DNA of 42,171 nucleotides, from assembly GCA_000752995.2 (NCBI GenBank), contig LM994632.1:290119-332289 (forward strand). The letters run 5' to 3'. The notes under the pieces are model-generated. The model made no database searches and was not told the origin of the DNA. It saw nothing but the letters and a program-made list of their open reading frames with translations. Below, piece after piece: positions 1 to 8,390 of this stretch. The position numbers were made by a program, and so were the translations under genes. Each line of letters opens with the position of its first letter. Position 1 is the stretch's first letter. This DNA is from Haemophilus massiliensis (GTDB lineage Bacteria; Pseudomonadota; Gammaproteobacteria; Enterobacterales; Pasteurellaceae).

Positions 1-296
1 CCGTGGTGATGGGGGCCAGTTTCCGCAATGTTGGCGAAATCACCGAACTTGCCGGCTGCGACCGACTGACAATTGCGCCGCCGTTACTGAAAGAATTGCA
101 GGAAAATCAGACCGCACTTGAGCGTAAGCTGGCATTTTGCGGCGAAGTGCAGGCTAAACCGCAATCGTTAACGGAAAGCGAGTTCTACTGGCAGCATAAC
201 AGCGATGCCATGGCGGTGGAAAAACTGGCGGAAGGGATCCGCAAATTTGCCGCTGATCAGGAAAAATTGGAAGCCATGCTGGCGGCAAGATTCTGA
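1..296 (+). CDS. talB: transaldolase, C-terminal part (5' end outside window)
   Basis: The last 98 or so residues of a class I transaldolase, which moves a three-carbon dihydroxyacetone unit between sugar phosphates in the non-oxidative pentose phosphate pathway in the cytoplasm. The segment VVMGASFRN at the left edge followed by [15 protein letters not shown] is characteristic of the TalA/TalB barrel end, and the charged helical tail with the EFYWQHN segment matches the family C-terminus. The family is usually about 317 residues, so roughly two thirds of the gene lie before base 1, and the catalytic lysine is not visible. The reading frame is open at the left edge and stops with TGA at 294-296. 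talA and talB cannot be told apart from this part alone; I use talB because it is the common name. Confidence 0.9.
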   Translation, partial: VVMGASFRNVGEITELAGCDRLTIAPPLLKELQENQTALERKLAFCGEVQAKPQSLTESEFYWQHNSDAMAVEKLAEGIRKFAADQEKLEAMLAARF

Positions 297-310
297 TTAG
301 CCCCGCCGTA

Positions 311-320
311 AAAGTGCGGT
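311..320 (+). repeat. DNA uptake signal sequence
   Basis: Exact AAAGTGCGGT, the extended core of the Haemophilus-type uptake signal, 14 bases after the talB stop. It marks DNA for uptake by competent Pasteurellaceae. Confidence 0.85.
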
Positions 321-341
321 GAAATTTTTCACTGTTTTCTT

Positions 342-387
342 AATCCGCCCCAAAAGTTGAAAGAATTCAATTGATAGGGGGCGGATT
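342..387 (+). terminator. possible terminator hairpin after talB
   Basis: A perfect 10-bp inverted repeat, AATCCGCCCC at 342-351 and GGGGCGGATT at 378-387, with a 26-base loop, followed by only a short T run. It lies between talB and yagU on the same strand. The long loop makes it a weak intrinsic terminator, but the stem is GC-rich and perfect. Confidence 0.45.
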
Positions 388-455
388 TTGCTGTTTTGCT
401 ACCACCTTCTAGGCAGAAAGCCCTTGACTATTCTAACTGATTGCTTAAGATCAGC

Positions 456-475
456 ACGATTTTTATTAAAATCGT
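456..475 (+). other. small hairpin upstream of yagU
   Basis: ACGATTTT (456-463) and AAAATCGT (468-475) form a perfect 8-bp dyad with a 4-base loop, about 60 bases before yagU. It may be in the 5' leader or be an operator; nothing identifies a binding protein. Confidence 0.35.
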
Positions 476-537
476 ATTATTCATGAGCGCTGTATTACAT
501 ACAGTCTATTCTTTCCTTTATTGAAATCGGAGTATCT

Positions 538-1188
538 ATGTCAGGTTTATTTGTTCAGACCGATCCGGCACGTCGCCGTTACGGCTTGGCTGTATTTGTC
601 GGTATTATTGCAGGTCTTGTTTCTGCCTTTGTTAAATGGGGGGCGGAACATCCATTCCCACCGCGCAGCCCGAAAGACTTGTTTACTGCCGCCTGCCCGC
701 AACCGGTGTTGGACGCGCTAAATTCCGCCGTGGATCAAGTTGCCGCACAGGCAGCCGCGCTGGAGCAATGTTCACGTGCGTTTTTAAATCCGCCGCATGT
801 TTTTTTGCGCGATTATCTTGGTATTGATCCCACTCAAGCGGTGTTTACTTTTGCCGATTATGGATTTGATTGGATTGGTGTAACGCACATTACTTTCTCG
901 TTAGTATTTGCTATCGGTTATTGTTTAGTTGCCGAACGTTTCCCTAAAATTAAATTTTGGCAAGGTATTGGCGCAGGCCTTATTGCCAATTTATGCGTTC
1001 ACTACATTTCATTCCCGGCATTAGGTTTAACACCGCCTGTGTCTGAATGGCCATGGTATGAGCATGTTTCGGAATTAGTCGGTCATATTTTCTGGTTCTG
1101 GACCATTGAAGTGATTCGTCGTGATTTACGTAACCGTATTACACACGAACCCGACGCCGAAGTGCCGCTAACCCAACAATTTCGTTAA
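538..1188 (+). CDS. yagU: YagU family inner-membrane protein (DUF1440)
   Basis: A 216-residue membrane protein recognisable as YagU (DUF1440). E. coli YagU has been linked to acid resistance, but its biochemical role is not established. The N-terminal segment [24 protein letters not shown] (residues 13-36) is a hydrophobic helix followed by a short periplasmic stretch. More hydrophobic segments lie around residues 112-130, 140-165 and 178-195. The paired Trp/Pro-rich stretch SEWPWYEH and the C-terminal [14 protein letters not shown] are typical of the family. The ATG at 538 has a GGAG ribosome site six bases upstream and is the only sensible start. It appears monocistronic, with a hairpin terminator at 1258-1295 between it and the convergent adhesin gene. 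Confidence 0.88.
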   Translation: MSGLFVQTDPARRRYGLAVFVGIIAGLVSAFVKWGAEHPFPPRSPKDLFTAACPQPVLDALNSAVDQVAAQAAALEQCSRAFLNPPHVFLRDYLGIDPTQAVFTFADYGFDWIGVTHITFSLVFAIGYCLVAERFPKIKFWQGIGAGLIANLCVHYISFPALGLTPPVSEWPWYEHVSELVGHIFWFWTIEVIRRDLRNRITHEPDAEVPLTQQFR

Positions 1189-1257
1189 TCGATGAAATAA
1201 AAGGTATACTTTTATATCCGGTAAAAAATGCTAAATGTTTTTACCGCAGTGGTTTTT

Positions 1258-1295
1258 AAACTACCGGTATCCCGCGGGTATCGGTAGTTTTTTTT
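1258..1295 (+). terminator. bidirectional terminator between yagU and the adhesin gene
   Basis: A GC-rich near-palindrome, CTACCG at 1261-1266 pairing with CGGTAG at 1282-1287 and a further imperfect inner stem around CCCGCGGG. It is followed by eight T on the plus strand (1288-1295) and preceded by AAA, so it can also end minus-strand transcripts. Confidence 0.8.
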
Positions 1296-1352
1296 ATGCT
1301 TATCTAAGGCTAATTTACTCCTCTTTGAGATAGAACGATATTCTTAACTGAA

Positions 1353-3167
1353 TCACCATTCAAAGTTTACGCCAGCATTGTAACTGATGCTACTACTACT
1401 TGGCGTCATCGCAATTCCTGCTTTGGCTGCAACATTCTGGTTAAAGCGATAACCGGTACCGATTGCGAAAGCCGTTTCTGAGTTATAACCGCCTACCGCT
1501 GCACTAAGATTAAATTTACCGATATTATATGGTTGGAACAAGCCGGTTAATGCAGCCTGCGATGCAAAGTTGCGCTGCATTTTCTTCTCAAGTCGATCAA
1601 CTCGACCTTCCAGATTACTGATACGCGCGGTATTTTGTGTTACATTAGTTTTTAAGTTATTGTTGAATTTATACAATTCATCAATACGTGTTTTATTGGT
1701 CGTAATGTTTTGACGGTTTTCTGTGATATCGGATTTATTCTGCGCAATACCGGCTTTATTTGTAGCGATATCGGATTTATTCTGCGCAATACCGGCTTTG
1801 TTTGTAGCGATATCGGATTTATTCTGCGCGATACCGGCTTTGTTTGTAGCGATATCAGATTTATTCTGCGCAATACCGGCTTTATTTGTAGCGATATCGG
1901 ATTTATTCTGCGCAATACCGGCTTTGTTTGTAGCGATATCGGATTTATTCTGCGCAATACCTGCTTTGTTTGTGGCGATATCGGATTTATTCTGCGCAAT
2001 ACCGGCTTTATTTGTGGCGATATCAGATTTATTCTGCGCAATACCGGCTTTATTTGTGGCGATATCAGATTTATTCTGGGCAATGCCGGCTTTGTTTGTT
2101 GCGATATCGGATTTATTCTGCGCAATACCGGCTTTGTTTGTAGCGATATCGGATTTATTCTGGGCAATGCCGGCTTTGTTTGTGGCGATATCGGATTTAT
2201 TCTGTGCAATACCTGCCTTGTTTGTTGCGATATCGGATTTATTCTGCGCAATACCGGCTTTGTTTGTGGCGATATCGGATTTATTTTGTGTAATACCGGC
2301 TTTATTTGTGGCGATATCGGATTTATTCTGCGCAATACCGGCTTTGTTTGTTGCGATATCGGATTTATTCTGCGCAATACCAGCTTTGTTTGTTGCGATA
2401 TCGGATTTATTCTGCGCAATACCGGCTTTATTTGTGGTGATATCGGATTTATTCTGCGCAATACCGGCCTTGTTTGTGGCGATATCGGATTTATTTTGTG
2501 CAATGCCAGCCTTGTTTGCTCTTATTTGGACCTCATTACCTTGGGTTATATTATTTAATACGTTAATAGCATCTTGATGATTTTCAAGCGCCTCTTGTTG
2601 TTTGTTTATCATGTTTTTCAAGTTATTGCTTGTGTTGTCACCGCCTTGAATAGATTTTCTCAGTTCTTCAATTGAATTTTTATTCGTGATAATATCTTTA
2701 TCGTGCTGTTTTTCGCTTTGCTCTAGTTTCACTATTTTATCGCGGTGAGCGGCTAACTTTTCTTCGGCTTTATTTAATAAACCCTCAAATTTTTTATCTA
2801 CATCTGCTAACTCACTAATTCTCTGTGAAATATGCTTATTTTTATCCTTGAGATCACTAATCTCATCATCGTTGGTTTGAACCTTCTGTTCTAAGCTATT
2901 CACTGAACGAGTGTTAGAAACAACATTTTTTTCATATGTAGTTACTTTTTCTTCTAAGGATTTAATATCTTTTTTTTGCTGAGAAATGGCTTTTTTATTT
3001 GTATCAATGTCTTTTTGGTTTTGATCAATTGACATTTTATTTTGTTGAACTTTTTGTTTAATATCATCCAAATTCGGATTATTAATCACATCCGCTACCG
3101 CGTAACTTGATGTCAGACTGATCAGTAAGGCAAGGGCCAAGGTTTTATTTGTGGTTAATTTTTTCAT
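1353..3167 (-). CDS. headless trimeric autotransporter adhesin with YadA-type anchor and 19-unit coiled-coil stalk
   Basis: A 604-residue type Vc (trimeric autotransporter) surface protein. Residues 1-26 form a Sec signal peptide with likely cleavage after AVA. Residues 27-219 are a heptad-rich coiled coil, and residues 220-485 are 19 tandem 14-residue units of the type [15 protein letters not shown] neck with a DRLEKK segment precedes the final 72 residues (533-604), a YadA anchor ending in aromatic NFEW, as outer-membrane barrels do. No YadA-like head repeats, extended signal peptide or FxG/GIN connectors are visible. The ATG at 3167 was chosen because it begins the signal peptide and follows TCTGGAGACAGGT, a good ribosome site; 48 further codons upstream are open but AT-rich and not secretory. 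By family it should be an adhesin or invasin. A short headless relative in Aggregatibacter is ApiA/Omp100; orthology is only a guess. Confidence 0.88.
   Translation of the reverse strand: MKKLTTNKTLALALLISLTSSYAVADVINNPNLDDIKQKVQQNKMSIDQNQKDIDTNKKAISQQKKDIKSLEEKVTTYEKNVVSNTRSVNSLEQKVQTNDDEISDLKDKNKHISQRISELADVDKKFEGLLNKAEEKLAAHRDKIVKLEQSEKQHDKDIITNKNSIEELRKSIQGGDNTSNNLKNMINKQQEALENHQDAINVLNNITQGNEVQIRANKAGIAQNKSDIATNKAGIAQNKSDITTNKAGIAQNKSDIATNKAGIAQNKSDIATNKAGIAQNKSDIATNKAGITQNKSDIATNKAGIAQNKSDIATNKAGIAQNKSDIATNKAGIAQNKSDIATNKAGIAQNKSDIATNKAGIAQNKSDIATNKAGIAQNKSDIATNKAGIAQNKSDIATNKAGIAQNKSDIATNKAGIAQNKSDIATNKAGIAQNKSDIATNKAGIAQNKSDIATNKAGIAQNKSDIATNKAGIAQNKSDITENRQNITTNKTRIDELYKFNNNLKTNVTQNTARISNLEGRVDRLEKKMQRNFASQAALTGLFQPYNIGKFNLSAAVGGYNSETAFAIGTGYRFNQNVAAKAGIAMTPSSSSISYNAGVNFEW
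1713..2510 (-). repeat. 19 x 42-bp tandem repeat array (adhesin stalk)
   Basis: Nineteen head-to-tail 42-bp units fill exactly 798 bp, each coding for 14 residues (two heptads, AGIAQNK and SDIATNK). Most units carry a GATATC hexamer. Units differ mainly by synonymous changes (for example GTAGCG, GTGGCG or GTTGCG) and by a few substitutions (IAQ to ITQ, IAT to ITT, the last unit ending ITENR). Unit length is a multiple of three and the unit lacks stops in several frames, so long false ORFs arise on both strands. Loss or gain of whole units would keep frame and change only stalk length. Confidence 0.97.
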
Positions 3168-3231
3168 ACCTGTCTCCAGAAAGTTATAAGTTTTATTGTT
3201 TTTATGCATATATGGCATATGCAGTGCGCGC

Positions 3232-3259
3232 ATTTTATGTTTAGAAAAATAAGTTTCAA
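3232..3259 (-). promoter_or_regulatory. candidate adhesin promoter
   Basis: On the minus strand, TTGAAA (3254-3259) and TAAAAT (3232-3237) are separated by 16 bases, which resembles a sigma-70 promoter. It would give a 5' leader of about 60 bases before the adhesin ATG. Other AT-rich boxes nearby could also serve. Confidence 0.35.
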
Positions 3260-3668
3260 TATTTGTAGCAGAGATAAGATGTTTAGCAATGGTTATATTA
3301 AATAAAATCAATGTGTTAAAAGTGGTCTGATCTGATTTTGTTTTTTATATAAAATAAGTTTTAGTATAAAATTTATTCTTTTATGCTGATTTATTGCTAA
3401 TAATTTAGTTATTTTATCTATTTATTAGTATTTATATAGATATATATTCTGTTTTAATTATTTTTATTTTATGCTTTCATGATTCAGCTATCTGATTCAG
3501 GCTATTATTCCATTTGGCAGAGTCGTTATTTTGGCAAAACGAGGTGAAATGATTATCTTGTGTCGAGGTTTTTTATGTTAATGAAAGTGGTTGAAAGACG
3601 GTTTAGAGGTTGTGTTTATTGATTGAGAATATTTAAGGAAACTATTATAAGGGTATACTCGGTATAAA

Positions 3669-3710
3669 ACCTACATCCTTGGACTGTTTTTAGTCAGCCA
3701 AGGTGCAGGT
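3669..3710 (-). terminator. possible terminator after hemY
   Basis: An imperfect inverted repeat (ACCTACATCCTTGGACT pairing with AGTCAGCCAAGGTGCAGGT, with small bulges) lies 31 bases past the hemY stop. On the minus strand it is followed by a short TTTTA. It may end the hem operon transcript. Confidence 0.4.
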
Positions 3711-3740
3711 GATTGATATAGTTTATGGGCTAGAAATAAG

Positions 3741-5018
3741 TTATTTCTGTGCTAAAAGTGCGGTCGGTTTTTCTTCTGTTTTTAGCTTATCCTCGACGGG
3801 CGGGGTTCTGATATCCATTGCCGATTTCAGGCTGTCTTCGCGTACTTTGCGCGCCAAATCGGCGTCGCCGTGTTGCTCGAAGACGTAAGCTGCCATGGTG
3901 ATGTCGTTCGGTTCAAGGTGGGCTTCACAGGCAATCACTTTGTTGAATGCCTCGGCGGCTTTGGCGAAATCGCTGTTACGGACATACAGGTAACCTAAGG
4001 CTCGGTTAATGCAACAGCATTGCTCTTCATTGGCTTGCCGAGCGTGTTTTTCCACCAGTTTAAGCAGTTTGCTGTTATCTGCCGGCTGTAGACGGGCAAT
4101 TTGGCGGCACAGCTCTTGGTTAAGCGTAGGAGAGTCTTCCGATTTTTTAAATGCGTCGATAGCCAGTTCATAAGCGCTTTCATGATCATTACAGTCGATT
4201 AGACGACGGACTAAACCAACTTTCACATACAGATCATTGCGACGTTTACGCGGTTGTGCTTCCCACCACGCCAGCAGTCCGTCAACGCCCTCTTCGTTCA
4301 TTTTTTCATCCATTAAGCCGTCTTCTACCTGATGCTGTAATACGGCAAAATCAGCGCTAGAATACAGATCGGCGTTTTCGACTTGTTCCAGAATGTTATC
4401 GAGTGCTTGGAATGCATTAGATTTCAGATAAATCTCCACCGCGAGTTTCAATACTTCTTTATTACGGTGAGTCATGACTAATAGGCTGTCAATTGAACTG
4501 CGTGCGGCAGGCAGTTTATTTTGTTGCAATAGAATACGGGTTCGCGCGATTTCGACCACTAAATTATCTGTGCCGGCAAGTTCCGTTGCCTGAATAAGAT
4601 AACCGTTGGCGCTGAATTCGTCACCGCGCTGCTGTGCCGCCTCGGCAGCTTTAATAAAGTTTAGCACCGGCTCATCAGAATGTTTGGCGTTTTTGCCGAT
4701 CAGTTTTTCCGCCTTGGAATAATCGCCTTCATTCATGCGCATTAAACCTTCAAGGGTTTGTTTTTGTGCTTTGATCCGTTTTCGGCGCGAAAACCAGCCG
4801 TAAGTGTCGCTGCTTAGACGGAAGAAACGCGTGATAACCCATTCAATCGTGTAAATCAGCGCCATGGCAAGGACGAAAAAGACGACCAGCGTGGTGATTG
4901 ACATTTCGATATTATAGGATGTCGTTTCAATCAATACATAACCTTGTCTGCCCGATAAATAAGGGCCTGCGATTAAGCCGGCAAGCAACACCAGCATTAA
5001 AAATAGTGTTCTGAACAT
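3741..5018 (-). CDS. hemY: HemY, TPR-repeat inner-membrane protein of the heme operon
   Basis: A 425-residue HemY of the proteobacterial type, unrelated to the Bacillus protoporphyrinogen oxidase of the same name. It has two N-terminal membrane helices (about residues 3-20 and 42-63), then a soluble domain of tetratricopeptide-like helical repeats, for example [36 protein letters not shown] and [16 protein letters not shown]. Its biochemical role is not firmly known; co-transcription with hemC and hemD and the membrane-TPR layout suggest a scaffold for late heme synthesis. It begins 15 bases after hemX, and its likely ribosome site AGAGGAAA overlaps the hemX stop, so translation is probably coupled. 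An uptake signal (3755-3764) lies in the last codons. Confidence 0.92.
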   Translation of the reverse strand: MFRTLFLMLVLLAGLIAGPYLSGRQGYVLIETTSYNIEMSITTLVVFFVLAMALIYTIEWVITRFFRLSSDTYGWFSRRKRIKAQKQTLEGLMRMNEGDYSKAEKLIGKNAKHSDEPVLNFIKAAEAAQQRGDEFSANGYLIQATELAGTDNLVVEIARTRILLQQNKLPAARSSIDSLLVMTHRNKEVLKLAVEIYLKSNAFQALDNILEQVENADLYSSADFAVLQHQVEDGLMDEKMNEEGVDGLLAWWEAQPRKRRNDLYVKVGLVRRLIDCNDHESAYELAIDAFKKSEDSPTLNQELCRQIARLQPADNSKLLKLVEKHARQANEEQCCCINRALGYLYVRNSDFAKAAEAFNKVIACEAHLEPNDITMAAYVFEQHGDADLARKVREDSLKSAMDIRTPPVEDKLKTEEKPTALLAQK

Positions 5019-5033
5019 AGGATGCTATTTCCT

Positions 5034-6440
5034 CTACTGTTGTGTTTTTTCTTCAGGCGATGCCGGGGTTTCCGGTGCAGTGTCGGCGTCATTTGGCGTT
5101 GTAGCGTTTTCCTCTTTTCCGTCTTTCTCCGTGGCAGCATCCTGCTCGGTTACGGCTTTATCCGCCAAAATTTCGATTTTCTGTATTTCCTGCGGCTGTT
5201 TATTCAGCAGTTTATCCAGCACGTTGAGACTGCTTAGCTGGTTCGGGGCATCAACATAAATAGACTGTTCTGCCAACTCGTCGATTTCTTTTAGGAAATT
5301 CTGCGCAACCTCGGTATTAGTATCAAAATAACTTCTGACCCAAGAGGCAACGGTTTCCAGCGATTGTTTGTACAGGTCGTTTTGCTGACGGGGCACGGCC
5401 ATAATAGCCAGTTGTAGCCGCAGACGGATATTTTCACGCAGATAAATGTCCTGATTCGGCGCGAGCAGTGCTTTTGCCTCGGTATTTCGCGGGGTAATGC
5501 GAATAAAGTGATTGAGGAACGAAGTCGCGCTTTTTTCCGCGTTTTCTTTCCAGTCTGCCCAAGAATCGCTGAGTTGGTCGTCATTGCCGTTCGGATCGTC
5601 AAAGTTGACGTTCAGCACCGTCAGTTCATCTACGCTATTTGCCAGCTGGGATAAGCGTTGCATGATAGTGTTCTGATCCACATTATTCAATGATAACAAT
5701 TGTTTCAGATCATTATTAATCGCCGCGCGTACCGTCATGACGTGCGGATCGGAGACTTTCTCCAGTGTTTCGTCGGCGACTTTCAATAGGGAAACGGTGG
5801 TATCCACATCATTATCCAGCACCAGTTTTCTCAACGCATTATTCAGCAGAAAATCCGCTTCCGACAGTAACCAGTCATTCGGCTGTTCCGCTTTGGTTTC
5901 TGAATTCAGCCGGTTAATCTGAGTTTGCAGCGCATCGATAGCCTGCTCTTTGATAGACAGTTCCTTTTCCAGCTGAGCAAGTTTGTTGTCCGTGGATTGA
6001 GCGGAATCGGTCAATTTGGCAAGTTGAGTGCGCTGTTGTTCAAATTCAGAGGAATCCTGTGCGGCAAGAGCGGATGCAGGAGCTTTTGCCTTTACTTCTT
6101 TTTCAAGTGCGGTCAGTTTTTGCTGAAATTCTGTCACTTGCTGCTGACCGAAATAATATCCTGCTCCGCCCAGACCTAAGGCAATCAGGATTGCCAGCAG
6201 CGCTAAACCGGAACCGCCTTTTTTCCCCACAACGCTGTCGTGATTGCGGTTCGGTGTGTTGTCCGCCGGCGTGTTACCGATTTTTTCCATGTTTATTTCG
6301 GCTTTTGCGGCATGCGTCATATCAGCCTTTGGTTTACCGTTTCCTTTCTCTGTTTGAGTATGGGGGCCGTTATTCGTAGCGGCAGCCTGAGTTTTCGTGA
6401 CTTCATTGTTCTCAGACGTTGTTGCGTTATTTTCAGCCAT
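5034..6440 (-). CDS. hemX: HemX, membrane-anchored coiled-coil protein of the heme operon
   Basis: A 468-residue HemX. The first 70 or so residues are a polar, Asn/Thr/Lys-rich cytoplasmic tail, followed by one membrane helix (about 76-97, SGLALLAILIALGLGGAGYY), a coiled coil (about 100-182) and a conserved periplasmic domain with the WLLSEADFLLNNALRKL segment. A low-complexity acidic tail ends the protein. Databases often label it uroporphyrinogen-III C-methyltransferase, but no SAM-binding methyltransferase motifs are visible, so that name should be treated as a family legacy. Its role with HemY in heme synthesis is inferred from operon position. The start at 6440 is preceded by AAGGAATAGGAT. 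An uptake signal lies inside the gene at 6105-6113. Confidence 0.9.
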   Translation of the reverse strand: MAENNATTSENNEVTKTQAAATNNGPHTQTEKGNGKPKADMTHAAKAEINMEKIGNTPADNTPNRNHDSVVGKKGGSGLALLAILIALGLGGAGYYFGQQQVTEFQQKLTALEKEVKAKAPASALAAQDSSEFEQQRTQLAKLTDSAQSTDNKLAQLEKELSIKEQAIDALQTQINRLNSETKAEQPNDWLLSEADFLLNNALRKLVLDNDVDTTVSLLKVADETLEKVSDPHVMTVRAAINNDLKQLLSLNNVDQNTIMQRLSQLANSVDELTVLNVNFDDPNGNDDQLSDSWADWKENAEKSATSFLNHFIRITPRNTEAKALLAPNQDIYLRENIRLRLQLAIMAVPRQQNDLYKQSLETVASWVRSYFDTNTEVAQNFLKEIDELAEQSIYVDAPNQLSSLNVLDKLLNKQPQEIQKIEILADKAVTEQDAATEKDGKEENATTPNDADTAPETPASPEEKTQQ

Positions 6441-6477
6441 ATCCTATTCCTTAATGATTATTGAAAATGAAATGCAA

Positions 6478-7224
6478 TTAATTTGATTGCAATAAAGTAT
6501 GTAATAACGTTTGGTTATCCGCCCGCGGCGATATGATTACCTTCTGCCAGCCGGACTGTTCGGCGAAGCGACCGATTCTCCGACTGACCGTAATTAGCCG
6601 GCAGTCGGTCAACCAATTATGTTCGTTTTCGGGTACAAAATCCATAAGTGCGGTTAAAATCTCCATACTGGTGGCGACGATGGTATTGACACCGGCGCGT
6701 TTGCACAGGCTGGTTTGTTCTGCATTATTATAAATAATGGGAATGCGCCGGTAACATTCCATCTGTATCACTTCGGCACCGCGCGCACTGGCTTGTTGCG
6801 CGAAAAATTCCCGCCCGCCGTTGCCACGTAAAATCAGGACAGTTTTTTCATGTAACTGTTGCATCGCCGGCAACGCCAGCAAACCTTCACTGTTTTCCTG
6901 ACGGTAAGGGTAAGCGATGCACTGTTCGCTTTGACCGGCAAAGTATGTGGCGGTTCGCTGACCGACGGTAAAGTAATGTAAATCGTTGCGCCAATGAAAT
7001 CCAGTATACTTTAAGGTTGCAGTGGCGTAATCCACGGCATGTTTGGATACCGCAAAAATATAATCGCCGCTTTTTAATTGATTGACTTTATTCGGCAAAT
7101 CGTTCAATTCGGTACCGGGCTCAATGGCAAACAGCGGCAAGTGAATAGCCGCGATACCGGCTTTATTCAGCATCTCAGTCAGTTGTTCACCCCGTTCGTC
7201 GGGGCGCGTAATGAGCACCGCCAT
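6478..7224 (-). CDS. hemD: uroporphyrinogen-III synthase
   Basis: A 248-residue HemD, which cyclises the linear hydroxymethylbilane made by HemC and inverts ring D to give uroporphyrinogen III, the branch point to heme and siroheme. The N-terminus MAVLITRPDERGEQL and the segments FAVSKHAVDYA, TVGQRTA and LILRGNGGREFF are characteristic of this poorly conserved family, whose usual length is about 246. The protein is cytoplasmic. It follows hemC by 15 bases and precedes hemX by 37, so it is the second gene of a hemC-D-X-Y operon. The ATG at 7224 has CGGAGAAA upstream. An uptake signal sits inside at 6646-6654. Confidence 0.93.
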   Translation of the reverse strand: MAVLITRPDERGEQLTEMLNKAGIAAIHLPLFAIEPGTELNDLPNKVNQLKSGDYIFAVSKHAVDYATATLKYTGFHWRNDLHYFTVGQRTATYFAGQSEQCIAYPYRQENSEGLLALPAMQQLHEKTVLILRGNGGREFFAQQASARGAEVIQMECYRRIPIIYNNAEQTSLCKRAGVNTIVATSMEILTALMDFVPENEHNWLTDCRLITVSRRIGRFAEQSGWQKVIISPRADNQTLLHTLLQSN

Positions 7225-7239
7225 GAATTTTTCTCCGAA

Positions 7240-8172
7240 TCAGTCCTGATAAATTGAGCGCAAAATCCGCTCCGCTCCCTGATGTAATAGTTGTTCGGCG
7301 ATTTCTATGCCCAATTCTTCCGCATTTTGCACCGCACTTTTGCCTTCTGCGCGAATGATTTCCGTGCCGTTCAGATCGCCGACCAATGCGCGCAAGTAGA
7401 TTTCGCCTTGATGCAGGACGGCATAACCGCCGATCGGTACCTGACAGCCGCCTTGCAGGCGATTATTCATAGCGCGTTCCGCCGTTACACAATAAGTTGT
7501 CGCCTGATCGGCCAGCGGTGCCAGCAATTGTTGTACTCGACTGTCCTCGGTCCGGCATTCGATACCGATTGCGCCTTGTCCGGCGGCGGGCAGGGAGATT
7601 TCCGGTTCGATAAACGAAGCGATGCGTTCGGATAAACCTAAGCGAATTAAACCGGCAGCGGCAAGGATTATGCCATCGTATTCGCCGTTGTCCAGTTTGC
7701 TCAGGCGGGTGCCCACATTGCCGCGCAATGAACGAATATTCAGATCAGGGCGATGTTGCTTCAACTGGCATTGACGGCGCAAACTGGAAGTGCCGACCGT
7801 TGCGCCGGCGGGCAATTCGGTCAGACTGCGGTAGTTATTGGAAACAAACGCATCGCGCGGGTCTTCACGTTGACAGATGACACTTAATCCTAAACCGGCG
7901 GGAAATTGCATCGGGACATCTTTCATTGAGTGTACGGCAATATCCGCACTGCCGTTAAGCAAGGCGTTTTCCAGTTCTTTCACGAACAGTCCTTTGCCAC
8001 CGATTTTCGCCAGTGGCGTGTCTAAAATAACATCGCCTTTGGTCACCAGCGGAAGTAATTCCACTTGTAACGTAGGATATAAATCCAGCAGGCGATCCTT
8101 AATATAATTCGCCTGCCATAGGGCGAGCGGACTTTGCCGGGTGGCGATTTTCAGCGTGTTTTTTGTCGTCAT
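7240..8172 (-). CDS. hemC: porphobilinogen deaminase (hydroxymethylbilane synthase)
   Basis: A 310-residue HemC that polymerises four porphobilinogen molecules into hydroxymethylbilane in the cytoplasm. Hallmarks are the N-terminal [13 protein letters not shown], the loop [16 protein letters not shown], the arginine-rich [11 protein letters not shown] and [23 protein letters not shown] carries the cofactor-attachment cysteine at residue 243, which holds the dipyrromethane primer. Length is normal for the family (about 313). It is the first gene of the hem operon and diverges from cyaA across 218 bases, an arrangement also found in enterobacteria. The ATG at 8172 opens the canonical N-terminus; a GAG three to six bases upstream gives only a weak ribosome site. 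Confidence 0.97.
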   Translation of the reverse strand: MTTKNTLKIATRQSPLALWQANYIKDRLLDLYPTLQVELLPLVTKGDVILDTPLAKIGGKGLFVKELENALLNGSADIAVHSMKDVPMQFPAGLGLSVICQREDPRDAFVSNNYRSLTELPAGATVGTSSLRRQCQLKQHRPDLNIRSLRGNVGTRLSKLDNGEYDGIILAAAGLIRLGLSERIASFIEPEISLPAAGQGAIGIECRTEDSRVQQLLAPLADQATTYCVTAERAMNNRLQGGCQVPIGGYAVLHQGEIYLRALVGDLNGTEIIRAEGKSAVQNAEELGIEIAEQLLHQGAERILRSIYQD

Positions 8173-8205
8173 AGCAACTCGGATCCGATTATCAATGTTA
8201 GGCTT

Positions 8206-8234
8206 ATCCTATCATTGTTGCTGAAAAATGTCAG
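8206..8234 (-). promoter_or_regulatory. candidate promoter of the hemCDXY operon
   Basis: Minus strand CTGACA (8229-8234), a 17-base spacer and TAGGAT (8206-8211). Transcription would start near base 8199, leaving a leader of about 27 bases before hemC. Confidence 0.5.
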
Positions 8235-8307
8235 TTTTGATTTAAATTTTTTGCTTTCATCGGAATCAAGTGATAGAGTAGAGAGCCGAAGATAAACGGG
8301 TTCCGTT

Positions 8308-8343
8308 TTACCGAACGGTAATTTGCTGTTGTAATCATATAAT
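8308..8343 (+). promoter_or_regulatory. candidate cyaA promoter region with dyad
   Basis: A TATAAT -10 box at 8338-8343 lies about 48 bases before the cyaA start codon. Upstream, a perfect dyad TTACCG-AA-CGGTAA (8308-8321) covers the expected -35 position, where no good -35 hexamer is seen. That suggests regulator binding there, but the protein is unknown. Confidence 0.4.
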
Positions 8344-8390
8344 GTGATTTTCTGCGATGTTAAAACCTTCCCCAATCTCTAGGATATTGT

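Larger units (their letters stand above)
3168..3740. other. 573-bp AT-rich intergenic stretch
   Basis: No credible gene. The part from about 3330 to 3480 is extremely AT-rich. It should carry the adhesin promoter at its left end and hemY mRNA sequence at its right end. It holds a dyad TGCATAT...ATATGCA at 3205-3223 and an imperfect hairpin at 3669-3710. The 48 open codons upstream of the adhesin ATG fall here and look non-coding. Confidence 0.6.

Noticed and set aside
1652..2503. Second minus-strand frame of 283 residues in the adhesin gene ([17 protein letters not shown] repeats)
   Set aside because: Another reading of the same repeat array; the true frame has a signal peptide, coiled coil and YadA anchor.
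1713..2510. CRISPR array
   Set aside because: The repeats are contiguous, have no unique spacers and code for an in-frame protein stalk; no cas genes are nearby.
1710..2577. Two long plus-strand open frames of about 282 and 284 residues across the adhesin gene, with [18 protein letters not shown] repeats
   Set aside because: They are shadows of the 42-bp repeat, whose length is a multiple of three and which lacks stops in these frames. No ribosome site, and the products end with the array.
3168..3311. 48-codon N-terminal extension of the adhesin
   Set aside because: AT-rich, no secretory character, and it would place the true signal peptide in the interior of the protein; the internal ATG has a good ribosome site.
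5034..6440. HemX as a uroporphyrinogen-III methyltransferase
   Set aside because: No SAM-binding methyltransferase motifs can be seen; the protein is a membrane anchor with coiled coil, so the enzyme name was not used.
8343..8358. CRP site overlapping the cyaA promoter (TGTGA at 8343-8347)
   Set aside because: Only the left half matches; the right half reads GCGAT instead of TCACA. The E. coli gene has such a site, so it was tempting, but the sequence does not support it.
8169..8375. 68-residue minus-strand frame between hemC and cyaA
   Set aside because: It overlaps both promoter regions and hemC's first bases, shows no domain and has no ribosome site.
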